Shown: positions 1 through 18,610, counted from the first letter of the stretch. The stretch: 64,000 nt of DNA from Aldehydirespirator sp965116195 (GCA_965116195.1 OZ220491.1:2604001-2668000); one strand, 5' to 3'. Made by a program: numbers and translations. Notes: generated by a model from the sequence alone, not told the origin.

Positions 1-11120
<11,120 letters not shown>

Positions 11121-11183
11121 CGAAACTCCTTGAGTATCGCGTGACCTTAAATCGGGTATCCAGGCAGACGGGTTAGCTCATAT

Positions 11184-11215
11184 AGTATAGCGAGGTTGTC
11201 AGCGCGATTCGTCAA
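11184..11215 (-). promoter_or_regulatory. Candidate promoter of the left giant gene
   Basis: On the minus strand TTGACG (11215-11210) is followed by TATACT (11189-11184). The -10 element is good, but the 20-nt spacer is longer than the usual 17, so the -35 assignment is weak. It lies about 65 bp upstream of the ATG. Confidence 0.35.
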
Positions 11216-11261
11216 GATGCCGACACCAAACTGTCATCACCAGCCGCAACCCCTGCGGAGA

Positions 11262-11277
11262 TGTGACATTTGTCACA
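11262..11277. promoter_or_regulatory. CRP/GlxR-type palindrome upstream of the giant gene
   Basis: TGTGACATTTGTCACA is a perfect inverted repeat with 7-bp arms and fits the CRP-family pattern TGTGA-N6-TCACA exactly. It sits about 142 bp upstream of the giant gene's ATG and roughly 47 bp upstream of the candidate -35, a position usual for an activator. It also lies downstream of the gamma-glutamyltransferase-like gene. Regulation by a cAMP-responsive regulator is inferred from the motif alone. Confidence 0.5.
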
Positions 11278-11358
11278 ACGCAACCCTCCAAAGGCCCTGT
11301 CAGCGGACTTGCAGCGACTGCGAACACCATCTTGGCTCTGGCAGCCTCATGCATGACT

Positions 11359-13113
11359 TCAATCGCAAGTCAGAGCTGCACCTGCGGCGCGGGGATCGCT
11401 TGCGAACTCAAGAGTTGCGCTCAGTTCAACTGTGCCGGTCACGACTTGTAGTCCCCCGCCCACGTTTTTGGTGTTTCGTACTTCGTAGCCTGCCATCCTC
11501 TTGGAACTGTGCCATTGGATTCCGGGTTCGGCAAAGGTATACCACGGCTCGTCAATACCGACTGGTACCCCGAAGCGGTCACCGACAGGACAGACAAACC
11601 AGCGTGGCCCGGCTGCGATCTCATCGGTTTGTGTGCCGCAACGGAAACGCTGGATAGCTTGTGCCAGCCACTGAACCTGACGGTCACCACCAGAGGTGGC
11701 CAAGGTCATCCAGTCTTGCTGCCACAGGTGGCCCCGGCGATCTCGTTTCCCGTGGTGTCCGTGGCTTTCTTGGTGTCCGAGGTGCTGTTGATGAGCTTGT
11801 AGGTGTTGATGTCGGAGGCGGTCTCGGTGATCGTGGTGGTGCTGACTCTGAAGATGGTGTTGGCTCTGAAGATCTGGCGACTCTTTGCGCTGGACATGTG
11901 CGGCGCTGAGGGTATGTGGCAGCACGGCTCCCGGACGGAGGTTGCAGCCGGGCAGGTCTGCACGGTCTGACAGTGCCGTACCCACTCGGTTGCTGAAGGC
12001 CACGCCTGTGTTGCCCGCTACCCAGCCGGTACCGAACTGCACGCCGGCCAGGCTGTGTACCACGGTTGCTGACATGCCGGAGTGGTCGGCTGCGGTTGAC
12101 ACAGCTGTGCCGTTGAGTCGGGCGGGGCCCACCGCGCAGAATTCCGTGAGTTGCTGTTGGGTGAGAGGAGCGACAGTCTCGGCAAAAAGCTGGGAGTCCG
12201 GCTCGACACTGGCTGATATTGCAGCCAAAAGTCTCGGCGTGATGGCTGCCTGGCTGGGCGCACCGGGCACCCACACGATGATGTCGCCAAGGTCACAACG
12301 CAGAGCCTGTTCCTGCACAGCTTCCATGGCGTTCAGATCGTCGTGGCTCAACAGGGCACCGTCACGGCGTGCCGCCGCGACCAGGTTGTCGGCCAGTCTT
12401 CCCTGGTAAAAGGCATCAGCACCACCGGAGGCCACGGTGGCCAGCGTCGAGGCGAGTGTCGGCATCTTGATCGTTGTGCCAGCCTCGGGCGGCTGTCGGG
12501 TTCCGATAAGGCGCTGCAGTGCCTCGGTGTGGCCGCGGCTGGCCACAAGTCGATAAACCCCGGCCAGGCTTGGTGTCACCTCGTGACCTGAAGCGGCCTC
12601 CAGTGCGCCAGTGAACAGTTCGTCCCAACCGAGATGACCGTGGTCTCGCCATGCCGTTTCGGCTCCACGGAGCGAGCCAGGTACCACCGCGTTGTGCGGA
12701 CCGCTCGCCTGGGCAACCCCACGCAAGCTCGTCGTGCCTGCTTGCGTGATGGTCAGCGGTGCCCTTGACCAGCCTCCATAGATATGCACCTCTGGTTCCG
12801 CGGGTTCCGCAGCTCTGGCCACGGCAGTCGTGCCCGTGTGGTTGGCGGTACCGGCATCAATGTTGCTGGTGTCACGGTTGGGATGGTGAGCCACCAGCAC
12901 GACCATCTCACCACCGGGACCGCATTGCGGGGCGTTCACCACCCATTGTGTGAAGGCTGCTGCCAGCGCTGCGTCCACCGCCGTGCCGCCAGCGTACAGA
13001 GCCCTGATGCCGGCTTGGGCAGCGACAGCGTGACCACTGGCAACCCCGGCTGACCCCGAAGCAGTCAAGCCCCCCTGGGCAAAGGCGGTCTCAGCGTGGT
13101 CGGGCGGGTTCAT
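11359..13113 (-). CDS. Gamma-glutamyltransferase-like Ntn hydrolase with an atypical insert
   Basis: The 584-residue product matches the gamma-glutamyltranspeptidase family. The N-terminal large-subunit part has GHAVAAQAGIRALYAGGTAVDAA and PQCGPGGEM. The small-subunit part has FGTGWVAGNTGVAFSNRVG (about 359-377), TSGGDRQVQWLAQAI (473-487) and the typical C-terminal ASDPRAAG. The nucleophile region is divergent: NGTAVSTAADHSG (334-346) stands where NTTH is usual, so activity is uncertain, with Thr336 the best candidate. Residues about 411-466 are a His/Gln/Arg-rich insert where the family has a short turn. No signal peptide is visible. The family hydrolyses or transfers gamma-glutamyl groups. 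ATG 13113 is chosen as the first in-frame start; the Shine-Dalgarno is weak. Confidence 0.75.
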   Translation of the reverse strand: MNPPDHAETAFAQGGLTASGSAGVASGHAVAAQAGIRALYAGGTAVDAALAAAFTQWVVNAPQCGPGGEMVVLVAHHPNRDTSNIDAGTANHTGTTAVARAAEPAEPEVHIYGGWSRAPLTITQAGTTSLRGVAQASGPHNAVVPGSLRGAETAWRDHGHLGWDELFTGALEAASGHEVTPSLAGVYRLVASRGHTEALQRLIGTRQPPEAGTTIKMPTLASTLATVASGGADAFYQGRLADNLVAAARRDGALLSHDDLNAMEAVQEQALRCDLGDIIVWVPGAPSQAAITPRLLAAISASVEPDSQLFAETVAPLTQQQLTEFCAVGPARLNGTAVSTAADHSGMSATVVHSLAGVQFGTGWVAGNTGVAFSNRVGTALSDRADLPGCNLRPGAVLPHTLSAAHVQRKESPDLQSQHHLQSQHHHDHRDRLRHQHLQAHQQHLGHQESHGHHGKRDRRGHLWQQDWMTLATSGGDRQVQWLAQAIQRFRCGTQTDEIAAGPRWFVCPVGDRFGVPVGIDEPWYTFAEPGIQWHSSKRMAGYEVRNTKNVGGGLQVVTGTVELSATLEFASDPRAAGAALTCD

Positions 13114-13130
13114 CAGGTTGCCTGTGTACC

Positions 13131-13241
13131 ATGTGGGCGGTCAATGGGCGCGATATCGCCAAGCTCAACACCCGTGTAGCTCTCCTTGAACACAAACAGG
13201 AAGTTCCCGCGTCCAACGAACCTGCGACTGTTCAGGAGTAA
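13131..13241 (+). CDS. Small ORF of 36 residues, possible gene remnant
   Basis: ATG 13131 opens a 36-residue frame ending at TAA 13241. The centre, GRDIAKLNTRVALLEHKQE, looks like a short amphipathic or coiled-coil helix. It is divergent from the gamma-glutamyltransferase-like gene, 17 bp away. It may be the tail of a decayed gene. The rest of the 310-nt gap (13242-13423) holds nothing I recognise. Confidence 0.25.
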   Translation: MWAVNGRDIAKLNTRVALLEHKQEVPASNEPATVQE

Positions 13242-13423
13242 CATTCTGGGGCGGAAGGCTGGCTGGTGGGCGATGATATGAACTTTGATCTACGGCCTGA
13301 CTGGTGTCAACGATGACGCAGTGTCGGATAGCTGGGGAGTTGTAGTTTGAATGGGTTGACGGTTTCGTTGAGGGTGGTGCCTGTTTTGTCGGACCATATC
13401 CATATGGTCCGATTGCTGATCAG

Positions 13424-14524
13424 ATGAATGTAGTGGTGATCGGTGCCGGGATTGCGGGCGCAGCCGTTGCCTGGCACTTGGCGGAGCGGGTGTCAGTGGT
13501 GGTGTTGGAGCGTGAGTCTCAGCCCGGTGCTCATGCCACGGGGCGCTCGGCTGCCTTGCTCACCGAGACGTCAGGCGCTGAGGCGGTGTGTGCTCTGGCT
13601 GCGGCGAGTCGGCCTTTCCTTGTGGATCCGCCTGCCGGTTTTGCTGATCATCCGCTGTTGTCGCCGCGGGGACTGCTCTGGATTGCCCGAGCATCCGAAC
13701 GCAACCTTGTCGAGGACAAGGCCACTGCCGCAGAAGCCACCGGAACCGGTGTGCGCAGGCTGGACGGGCCGGACTGCCGGAAGCTGGTTGGCGTGTTGCG
13801 GTCTGAGGCTGCTGTTGCCGGGGTCTACGAGCCTGGTGCCAAGAACATTGATGTGGACGGACTGTTGCAGGGCTTTTTGCGCGGTGCCCGCCACCGAGGG
13901 GCGCAGCTGCATCTGGGTGTCGAGGTCAGGGCGTTGCAGCAGCGCTCGGCTGGCTGGCGTGTGCAGGCCCATGACCGGTATTGGGACTGCGATGTGGTTG
14001 TGAACGCGGCGGGTGCCTGGTGTGACCCGATCGCTGAACTGGCTGGCGTTGCGCCCATGGGGTTGCGGCCGTTGCGCAGGTCAGTGTTCGTCTTTCCATC
14101 GCCGGAGGGTGTTGATATCACGAGTTGGCCCATGGTGTGGGACATTGGCAACCGGTTCTATTTCGAGCCTGAAGGGCCGCTGCTGTTGGTTTCGCCTGTT
14201 GACGAGATACCGAGCGAGCCGTGCGATGCGCGACCGTTGACCGAGGACATCGCTCTCGGCGTGCAAGAACTCGAGGCGGCCACGCGCCTGCAGGTGCGTG
14301 GTGTGCGCCGTACCTGGGCCGGCTTGCGTACCTTTGCGCCCGACGGTGTGCCCGTATGCGGATACGATCCCGACCGCGCCGGGTTCTTCTGGCTGGCCGG
14401 GCAGGGAGGATACGGCATCAAGACGGCCCCGGCACTGGGCGAGTTGGCAGCCTCGCTGATAATGGGCAAGAGCCCCGCATTGCCCCCCAGAGTTGTGTCC
14501 GCACTGAACCCAGAGCGTTTCTGA
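13424..14524 (+). CDS. FAD-dependent oxidoreductase of the DAO (D-amino acid oxidase/glycine oxidase) family
   Basis: The 366-residue protein starts with a Rossmann FAD-binding motif, VVVIGAGIAGAAVAWHL (residues 3-19), followed by the second beta strand ending VVVLERE. VVNAAGAWC near 192-200 is the family's second dinucleotide-contact motif, and GQGGYGIKTAPALGELAA near the C-terminus is the usual FAD-closing segment. Members oxidise amino acids or other secondary and primary amines. The sequence resembles D-arginine dehydrogenase/glycine oxidase types, but I cannot name the substrate. ATG 13424 places the GxGxxG motif at the very N-terminus as expected. It is cytosolic, with no membrane segment. 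Confidence 0.85.
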   Translation: MNVVVIGAGIAGAAVAWHLAERVSVVVLERESQPGAHATGRSAALLTETSGAEAVCALAAASRPFLVDPPAGFADHPLLSPRGLLWIARASERNLVEDKATAAEATGTGVRRLDGPDCRKLVGVLRSEAAVAGVYEPGAKNIDVDGLLQGFLRGARHRGAQLHLGVEVRALQQRSAGWRVQAHDRYWDCDVVVNAAGAWCDPIAELAGVAPMGLRPLRRSVFVFPSPEGVDITSWPMVWDIGNRFYFEPEGPLLLVSPVDEIPSEPCDARPLTEDIALGVQELEAATRLQVRGVRRTWAGLRTFAPDGVPVCGYDPDRAGFFWLAGQGGYGIKTAPALGELAASLIMGKSPALPPRVVSALNPERF

Positions 14525-14585
14525 GTTTGACCGGCTTCTCACGCAACGTCCATCCGTGACCCGTGCGTCTACGATGGGGAGGACC

Positions 14586-14750
14586 ATGACGACTGACCTC
14601 GGATACCTACCACGGCTCCCGTCCCGGGAGGCATACGTAGACCATCTGGAAGGCTTCACCCTGCCCACGGTCGCCGACTGCGACCGAGGATGGTATCTTA
14701 CTTTTGAGACCACTACCCACACCGGAAGTCTATTCGCAGAGAGGTTGTGA
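14586..14750 (+). CDS. Small hypothetical protein directly upstream of darT
   Basis: The ORF encodes 54 residues (MTTDLGYLPRL...GSLFAERL). GGGGAGG at 14576-14582 precedes ATG 14586 and decides this start over GTG 14556 and ATG 14574. The stop TGA 14748-14750 is separated by one base from GTG 14752, the natural start of darT, so the two are probably translationally coupled. I recognise no domain. It could be a small operon partner of the toxin or an N-terminal scrap of a lost gene. Confidence 0.45.
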   Translation: MTTDLGYLPRLPSREAYVDHLEGFTLPTVADCDRGWYLTFETTTHTGSLFAERL

Positions 14751-14760
14751 AGTGACAACA

Positions 14761-14773
14761 CCCCCCCCCCCCC
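14761..14773 (+). repeat. Poly-C tract (13 C) at the 5' end of darT
   Basis: Thirteen consecutive C residues follow GTG ACA ACA (14752-14760). With 12 C the GTG 14752 frame would join the DarT frame and give the N-terminus MTTPPPPVEPKIYH. With the 13 C present here that frame instead stops after about 18 codons. The tract is therefore either a slipped-strand phase switch or a homopolymer sequencing error. Confidence 0.8.
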
Positions 14774-15403
14774 GTGGAGCCGAAGATATATCACATTGTC
14801 CATGTTGATCGGCTTTTATCAATCATAGCCGACGAGTACCTCTGGTCCAGTGCAGAAGTTCAAAGGCGGGAGGTGCCCGGGACAATGATCGGATATAAGA
14901 AAATCAAGAAGCGCCGATTGACTATTCCAGTGAAATGTCATCCCGGGCTAAATGTGGGTGACTGCGTGCCTTTCTATCTTCGCGCGCGTTCAGAAATGCT
15001 CTGGGTGATACATATGGGCAGTTCTGAACTTGATTATCGCGACGGTCAAGATCCGATAGTACACTTGGTGGCTGACCTGCGCGAAACCGTTGACTGGGCC
15101 GAACGTAATGGTCGTTTATGGGCTTTCACCGATGACAATGCTGGTTCTGGGCGCTTCGAAGATCGGTGTGATCTGACTCAACTCAACGAAATTAAGTGGA
15201 GTTCAGACGCCGTGCAGAATTCGTTACGGTGGCCTGTGGGGTCGTGCAAGCAGGCAGAGTTCCTGGTACAACACTCGTTCGCCTGGAATTTGGTTCGTCG
15301 TGTCGGTGTGCGCACTGCAGAAGCCCGCGACATGGCGGAGGAGGCGATCCGTTCTGCCGTTCACAGGCCTGCTGTCGAGGTTAGGCCGCATTGGTACCAT
15401 TAG
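14774..15403 (+). CDS. darT: DarT-type DNA ADP-ribosyltransferase toxin
   Basis: The open frame encodes 209 residues of the DarT family (DUF4433), enzymes that ADP-ribosylate thymidine in single-stranded DNA. Recognisable features are the N-terminal KIYHIVHVDRLLSI (NAD-binding H-x-x-H-V-D), VPFYLRARSEMLWVI (65-79) and KQAEFLVQHSF (159-169), whose E162 matches the catalytic glutamate. The frame as assembled opens only at GTG 14774, which has no ribosome binding site because a C tract precedes it. GTG 14752, with AGAGAGG upstream, is the likely native start but is one base out of frame. The antitoxin gene follows after 18 nt. Confidence 0.85.
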   Translation: MEPKIYHIVHVDRLLSIIADEYLWSSAEVQRREVPGTMIGYKKIKKRRLTIPVKCHPGLNVGDCVPFYLRARSEMLWVIHMGSSELDYRDGQDPIVHLVADLRETVDWAERNGRLWAFTDDNAGSGRFEDRCDLTQLNEIKWSSDAVQNSLRWPVGSCKQAEFLVQHSFAWNLVRRVGVRTAEARDMAEEAIRSAVHRPAVEVRPHWYH

Positions 15404-15421
15404 ACAAGTAAAGGACTGCAT

Positions 15422-15994
15422 ATGTTACAATGCACGATAGACAATATCCGTTACACGACAGGTAACATATTGGACGATAATTCCGAGGCTCTGGTCAACA
15501 CCGTTAACTGCAAAGGTGTTATGGGGCGCGGAGTTGCGCTTGAATTCAAAAAGCGGTTTCCCGAGAACTTCAAAGCATACGCAGAGGCCTGTGCGCAGGG
15601 TGAGCTGAAGCCTGGCAAGATGTTCGTATTCTCTTATCCCAAGAAATGCGAGCAGGGTGAAGTTCTGCCCGGTCAGATGGCACTTTTTGGTGAAGGTGAA
15701 CGCGATGAGAGCGCTCGTAATCTCAACTTCATCATAAACTTTCCAACCAAGAATCACTGGCGCAACCCCAGCAAGATACGGTACATTGAGGATGGCCTTG
15801 ATGATCTTGCAAGAGTGATCCATGAGTTGGGTATTCGGAAGATCGCTATGCCTGCGCTCGGCTGTGGTCATGGAGGGTTGGAATGGCGTACAGTGCGGGA
15901 GTGTATTGAAGAACGTTTGGGCGGACTTGAAAACCTAGATGTCGTGGTTTACGAACCTCAAGAAAGCACGGACACGGACTTTACGCTCCTCTAG
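15422..15994 (+). CDS. darG: DarG-type macrodomain antitoxin
   Basis: The 190-residue protein is a single macrodomain: NTVNCKGVMGRGVALEFKKRFP (27-48) and MPALGCGHGGLEW (143-155) form the ADP-ribose pocket. DarG removes ADP-ribose from DNA and neutralises DarT. AAAGGA precedes ATG 15422. Many DarG proteins carry a C-terminal domain of roughly 150-200 further residues that also binds the toxin. This one ends soon after the macrodomain (VVVYEPQE), exactly where an unrelated methylase fragment starts, so it may be naturally short or truncated by the rearrangement. Confidence 0.87.
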   Translation: MLQCTIDNIRYTTGNILDDNSEALVNTVNCKGVMGRGVALEFKKRFPENFKAYAEACAQGELKPGKMFVFSYPKKCEQGEVLPGQMALFGEGERDESARNLNFIINFPTKNHWRNPSKIRYIEDGLDDLARVIHELGIRKIAMPALGCGHGGLEWRTVRECIEERLGGLENLDVVVYEPQESTDTDFTLL

Positions 15995-16550
15995 CCTCCG
16001 ACTGCAGCTAGCGCTCTACGAGCACTTCATCGCCGCGTCCAGCAACTTCGGCGATCTGGTGCTAGACCCGTTCTGCGGATGTGCTACCACGATGGTGGCA
16101 GCCGAGCGGCTGGGCCGACAATGGGCCGGCATTGACATTGACGAGGTGGCTGTCGGGATCACACAGAAGCGGTTGCAGGACGAGTCCGATGCCGCGATTC
16201 ACAACATTGATCTCGAAGGTCTTCGTGAGGGACTGCCCGCTTTGCACCTGCCTCCCAGGCCACCGGCTCGCACGGACCCCGACCGACCTGTGCGGTCACG
16301 TAACATCCGACAGATACTGTGGGCCAACTTCGGCACGGGCGAACGTCGCCCATGCCCCGGATGTGCCCGCTGCAAGTATTACGACGACTTTGACATTGAC
16401 CACATCACCCCCAGGGCCAAAGGTGGCCCGGATACCGACGAGAATCTTCAACTACTGTGCCGCTCTTGCAACAGCATCAAGGGCCCGCGACTCACAATGG
16501 CCGAACTGAGACAACAACTGTTGACAGACACACGACATAGACTTTACTAA
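15939..16550 (+). pseudogene. 5'-truncated DNA methylase-HNH fusion (C-terminal remnant)
   Basis: From about 16005 the frame encodes LALYEHFIAASSNFGDLVLDPFCGCATTMVAAERLGRQW-GIDID, the SAM-binding half of a beta-class DNA methyltransferase. A linker follows, then an HNH nuclease domain: CPGCARC, DIDHITPRAKGGPDTDENLQLLCRSCNSIKGPR (two CxxC zinc pairs and the DH pair). The N-terminal half with the catalytic (D/N)PP(Y/F) motif is missing. Its place is taken by the end of darG. The frame stays open back to ATG 15939 inside darG, but those ~20 residues are out-of-frame antitoxin sequence. The methylase must be inactive; the HNH domain looks intact. Confidence 0.75.
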
Positions 16551-16551
16551 T

Positions 16552-17070
16552 ATGTACTTCGTGCTAATGAAACGGCAGTATATCGCAACCACACTCATGA
16601 ACGTCCAAGCGCTTGAAGAGATACTCCGCCAAGTACTTGACAGCCGACGCAGACAAGACTCTCGCCTTGCCGAATCTAAGCGTCAGTCTGGGATCCTTGT
16701 TCTTTCTCTCCTGACGATCGGGGCTCTCGTCAGCGATGCCTCTTTCCCCCTTGATAGCCAGACCAACTTTCCCATCCTTCTAACACTCGCAAGTGCCGGG
16801 ATCAACGGCGCGCTCTGGTTTTTCCTCCACCTTTTGCATCACGGTCGCTGGAAATGGCAGGAAGATATTGACATCAGGGAGATGCACAGTAGCGCCGCAA
16901 GCAATGACAGCTACCCTGCGCTGTTGAAGCACCTCATCGAACGCCACGAGTGCCATCGGGTTCAAAACGACAAGATGCTGCGACTAGTGCGGATTGTTTC
17001 GTACATTCAAGCCGTCATCAGCGTCAGTGCCATCGCGTTTCTACTCTTGTGGATAGGTCAACACGGTTGA
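16552..17070 (+). CDS. Small membrane protein, three predicted TM helices
   Basis: The 172-residue protein has a charged N-terminal helix (residues ~15-45), TM1 (GILVLSLLTIGALV, ~47-60), TM2 (ILLTLASAGINGALWFFLHLL, ~75-95), a hydrophilic helical stretch and TM3 (VSYIQAVISVSAIAFLLLWIG, ~148-168). ATG 16552 follows the previous stop by one base. ATG 16567 and ATG 16597 are alternatives. I recognise no family. Position next to darTG and a methylase-HNH remnant, and a TM-hairpin plus cytoplasmic helices, resemble small membrane effectors of defence islands, but that is only analogy. Confidence 0.6.
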   Translation: MYFVLMKRQYIATTLMNVQALEEILRQVLDSRRRQDSRLAESKRQSGILVLSLLTIGALVSDASFPLDSQTNFPILLTLASAGINGALWFFLHLLHHGRWKWQEDIDIREMHSSAASNDSYPALLKHLIERHECHRVQNDKMLRLVRIVSYIQAVISVSAIAFLLLWIGQHG

Positions 17071-17074
17071 GCCC

Positions 17075-17227
17075 ATGGTGAAACCTGGCAAGCCGTACAA
17101 CGATGATGAACCCGAGCAGGTTGACCCTGACGATCAGAGCCCTTATCCCAGCATCATCGTCAACCGCGGTGCGTTTCCTGAGAGTTGGCTTTTCTGGTAC
17201 CGCTGGCGTAAAGCCAAACGCGTCTGA
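17075..17227 (+). CDS. Small hypothetical protein of 50 residues
   Basis: ATG 17075 lies four bases after the stop of the upstream membrane-protein gene and opens 50 codons ending at TGA 17225-17227. The first half is acidic (DDEPEQVDPDD). The second half, FPESWLFWYRWRKAKRV, is aromatic and basic and could be a membrane-interface helix. Spacing suggests one transcript with its neighbour. No family recognised. The stretch from here to the tRNA (17228-17419) shows nothing I can name. Confidence 0.45.
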   Translation: MVKPGKPYNDDEPEQVDPDDQSPYPSIIVNRGAFPESWLFWYRWRKAKRV

Positions 17228-17419
17228 CGGGTGCCACCTGTTGATGGGTTCCTTGTCCCAGGGTCACGGCTTGCACTCTGACCCCTTGGTGATGTCACAG
17301 CTCACCGGACCGGCTCCCTGCGCTTACTGGCGCGTGAGGTTGCTGACGGTGATGATCCATCGGCAGGGGAACGACCTAAAGCGTCGTGCTATCGGATGCC
17401 CGCTGGCGTGTTCAGTTGG

Positions 17420-17492
17420 TAGGCCGCCCGGGGCTCGAACCCGGCACCTTGAGATTAAAAGTCTCCTGCTCTACCCGATGAGCTAGCGGCCC
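17420..17492 (-). tRNA. tRNA-Lys (anticodon UUU)
   Basis: Read on the minus strand, the 73 nt fold as a full cloverleaf. The acceptor arm is GGGCCGC/GCGGCCT with one G-U pair. The D stem is GCTC/GAGC, the anticodon loop CTTTTAA with anticodon TTT, and the T arm CCGGG-TTCGAGC-CCCGG. The discriminator is A, and no CCA is encoded. Its 3' end faces the darTG/methylase/membrane-protein block. Confidence 0.95.
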
Positions 17493-17672
17493 ACTCCCCA
17501 TTGTGGCAGCAGAATCGCGTCGTCGTCGTGGTGGTGGTAGCCGCATTGGTGGTGGCAGCGCTCACAGTTGCGGATGGGCGCACCAGGCAGACCGCCCTCG
17601 GGCTGACGCGCCATCGTGGTAGCAGTGGCAGGATCAGCAGACCACCTGCGAACGGGAACAAACTGTAACAAG

Positions 17673-18050
17673 CTAATCATCTGAGCGGTCGGCATCGTGG
17701 CGGTGCGCCTTGAGGTCACTGAGGTTCGCCCACTCCAGGGTGCGGGCGTGCGTTGCTTCCAGCACAACGGCCGGTGCGGCCCCGACTGCGAGGGCCTCGG
17801 CCCATCTCGGCGCGCACAGGCACCAATGGTCACCGGGTGCCAAGCCGTCGAACCCGATACCGGGCTGAGGCGTGGACAAGTCGTTGCCGACCGACTTCGA
17901 GAACTCAAGGAACTCCTTTGTCATCACCGCGCACACGGTGTGGACACCGTGGTCGCCGGAGTCCGTGTTGCAACAGCCGTCACGGAACCAGCCGGTGAGG
18001 GGAGCAAAGGAACACGGTTCAAGCTCGCCACCGAGCACATTGCGGGCCAT
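17673..18050 (-). CDS. DUF2237 family protein
   Basis: The 125-residue protein matches the conserved bacterial family DUF2237 over nearly its whole length: MARNVLGGELEPCS, GWFRDGCCNT, GDHGVHTVCAVMT, FLEFSKSVGNDLSTP, GLAPGDHWCLCAPRWAEAL and VVLEATHARTLE. Conserved cysteines (CC, C-x-C) and histidines suggest a metal or redox role, but the family has no established function that I know. ATG 18050 begins exactly at the family's conserved N-terminus. The gene lies 180 bp upstream of tRNA-Lys on the same strand. Between them (17493-17672) I see no convincing gene. Confidence 0.88.
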   Translation of the reverse strand: MARNVLGGELEPCSFAPLTGWFRDGCCNTDSGDHGVHTVCAVMTKEFLEFSKSVGNDLSTPQPGIGFDGLAPGDHWCLCAPRWAEALAVGAAPAVVLEATHARTLEWANLSDLKAHRHDADRSDD

Positions 18051-18071
18051 GGCTCATTAGTCTCGCAGAGC

Positions 18072-18302
18072 GTGGAGGAAACCGTCCAACAAAAGCCCCG
18101 AGAAGTTGAAAGCTCGCAACTTGACGCGATCGGCCATGACCTTCAACTTGTGGATCTGGCGCTTGAGGCGCTGGACACCAACCGATTGGACGAGGCCGAG
18201 ACAAGGGTGGCCGAACTGGTGGCACCGTCATCAACGCCATCGGATTCATGCCAAAAGGGGCCGCAGCAACCTCCTGACCTTGAGCACCTGACGAACTCCT
18301 GA
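18072..18302 (+). CDS. Putative small helical protein, uncertain
   Basis: GTG 18072 opens 76 codons reading VEETVQQKPREVESSQLDA then a regular amphipathic stretch (DLQLVDLALEALDTNRLDEAETRVAELV) and a polar tail. The heptad-like helix and acidic composition look more protein-like than the overlapping frames. There is no good ribosome binding site. It is divergent from the DUF2237 gene, 21 bp away. Treat as tentative. Confidence 0.3.
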   Translation: MEETVQQKPREVESSQLDAIGHDLQLVDLALEALDTNRLDEAETRVAELVAPSSTPSDSCQKGPQQPPDLEHLTNS

Positions 18303-18360
18303 TCATCCGGCTGGGACAACCCGGTTCGCCCATTTGGCTGGTCAGGGTTTCGGTGGGTCG

Positions 18361-18610
18361 AGTACGCGGTGACGCACACACACCGTTCGTGCAGGCTCGC
18401 ATTGGGGCCGACCGCAGGTACTCCTATCTGCGAGTACGCGGTGACGCACACACACCGTTCGTGCAGGCTCGCATTGGGGCCGACCGCAGGTACTCCTATC
18501 TGCGAGTACGCGGTGACGCACACACACCGTTCGTGCAGGCTCGCATTGGGGCCGACCGCAGGTACTCCTATCTGCGAGTACGCGGTGACGCACACACACC
18601 GTTCGTGCAG
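18361..18610. repeat. 72-bp perfect direct repeat, about 3.5 copies
   Basis: Copies begin at 18361, 18433, 18505 and 18577 with AGTACGCGGTGACGCACAC. The first three are complete and identical; the fourth stops near 18610. Because 72 is a multiple of 3, several frames remain open, and long periodic ORFs appear on both strands. None has a credible start or family. The region lies between the convergent ends of two genes. A degenerate pair (AGCTGGCGAAGGTCTCGGG / AGCTGGCGAGGGTTTCCGG) follows at 18619 and 18685. Confidence 0.9.

Noticed and set aside
11684..12274. Alternative minus-strand ORF (Ser/Pro/Arg-rich) overlapping the gamma-glutamyltransferase-like gene
   Set aside because: Family motifs both before and after the insert lie in the 11359-13113 frame, so that frame is the gene.
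17420..17440. tRNA-Lys 3' end as an attachment site of an integrated island
   Set aside because: I could not find a second copy of the tRNA 3' end in the 13-17 kb region, nor an integrase gene.
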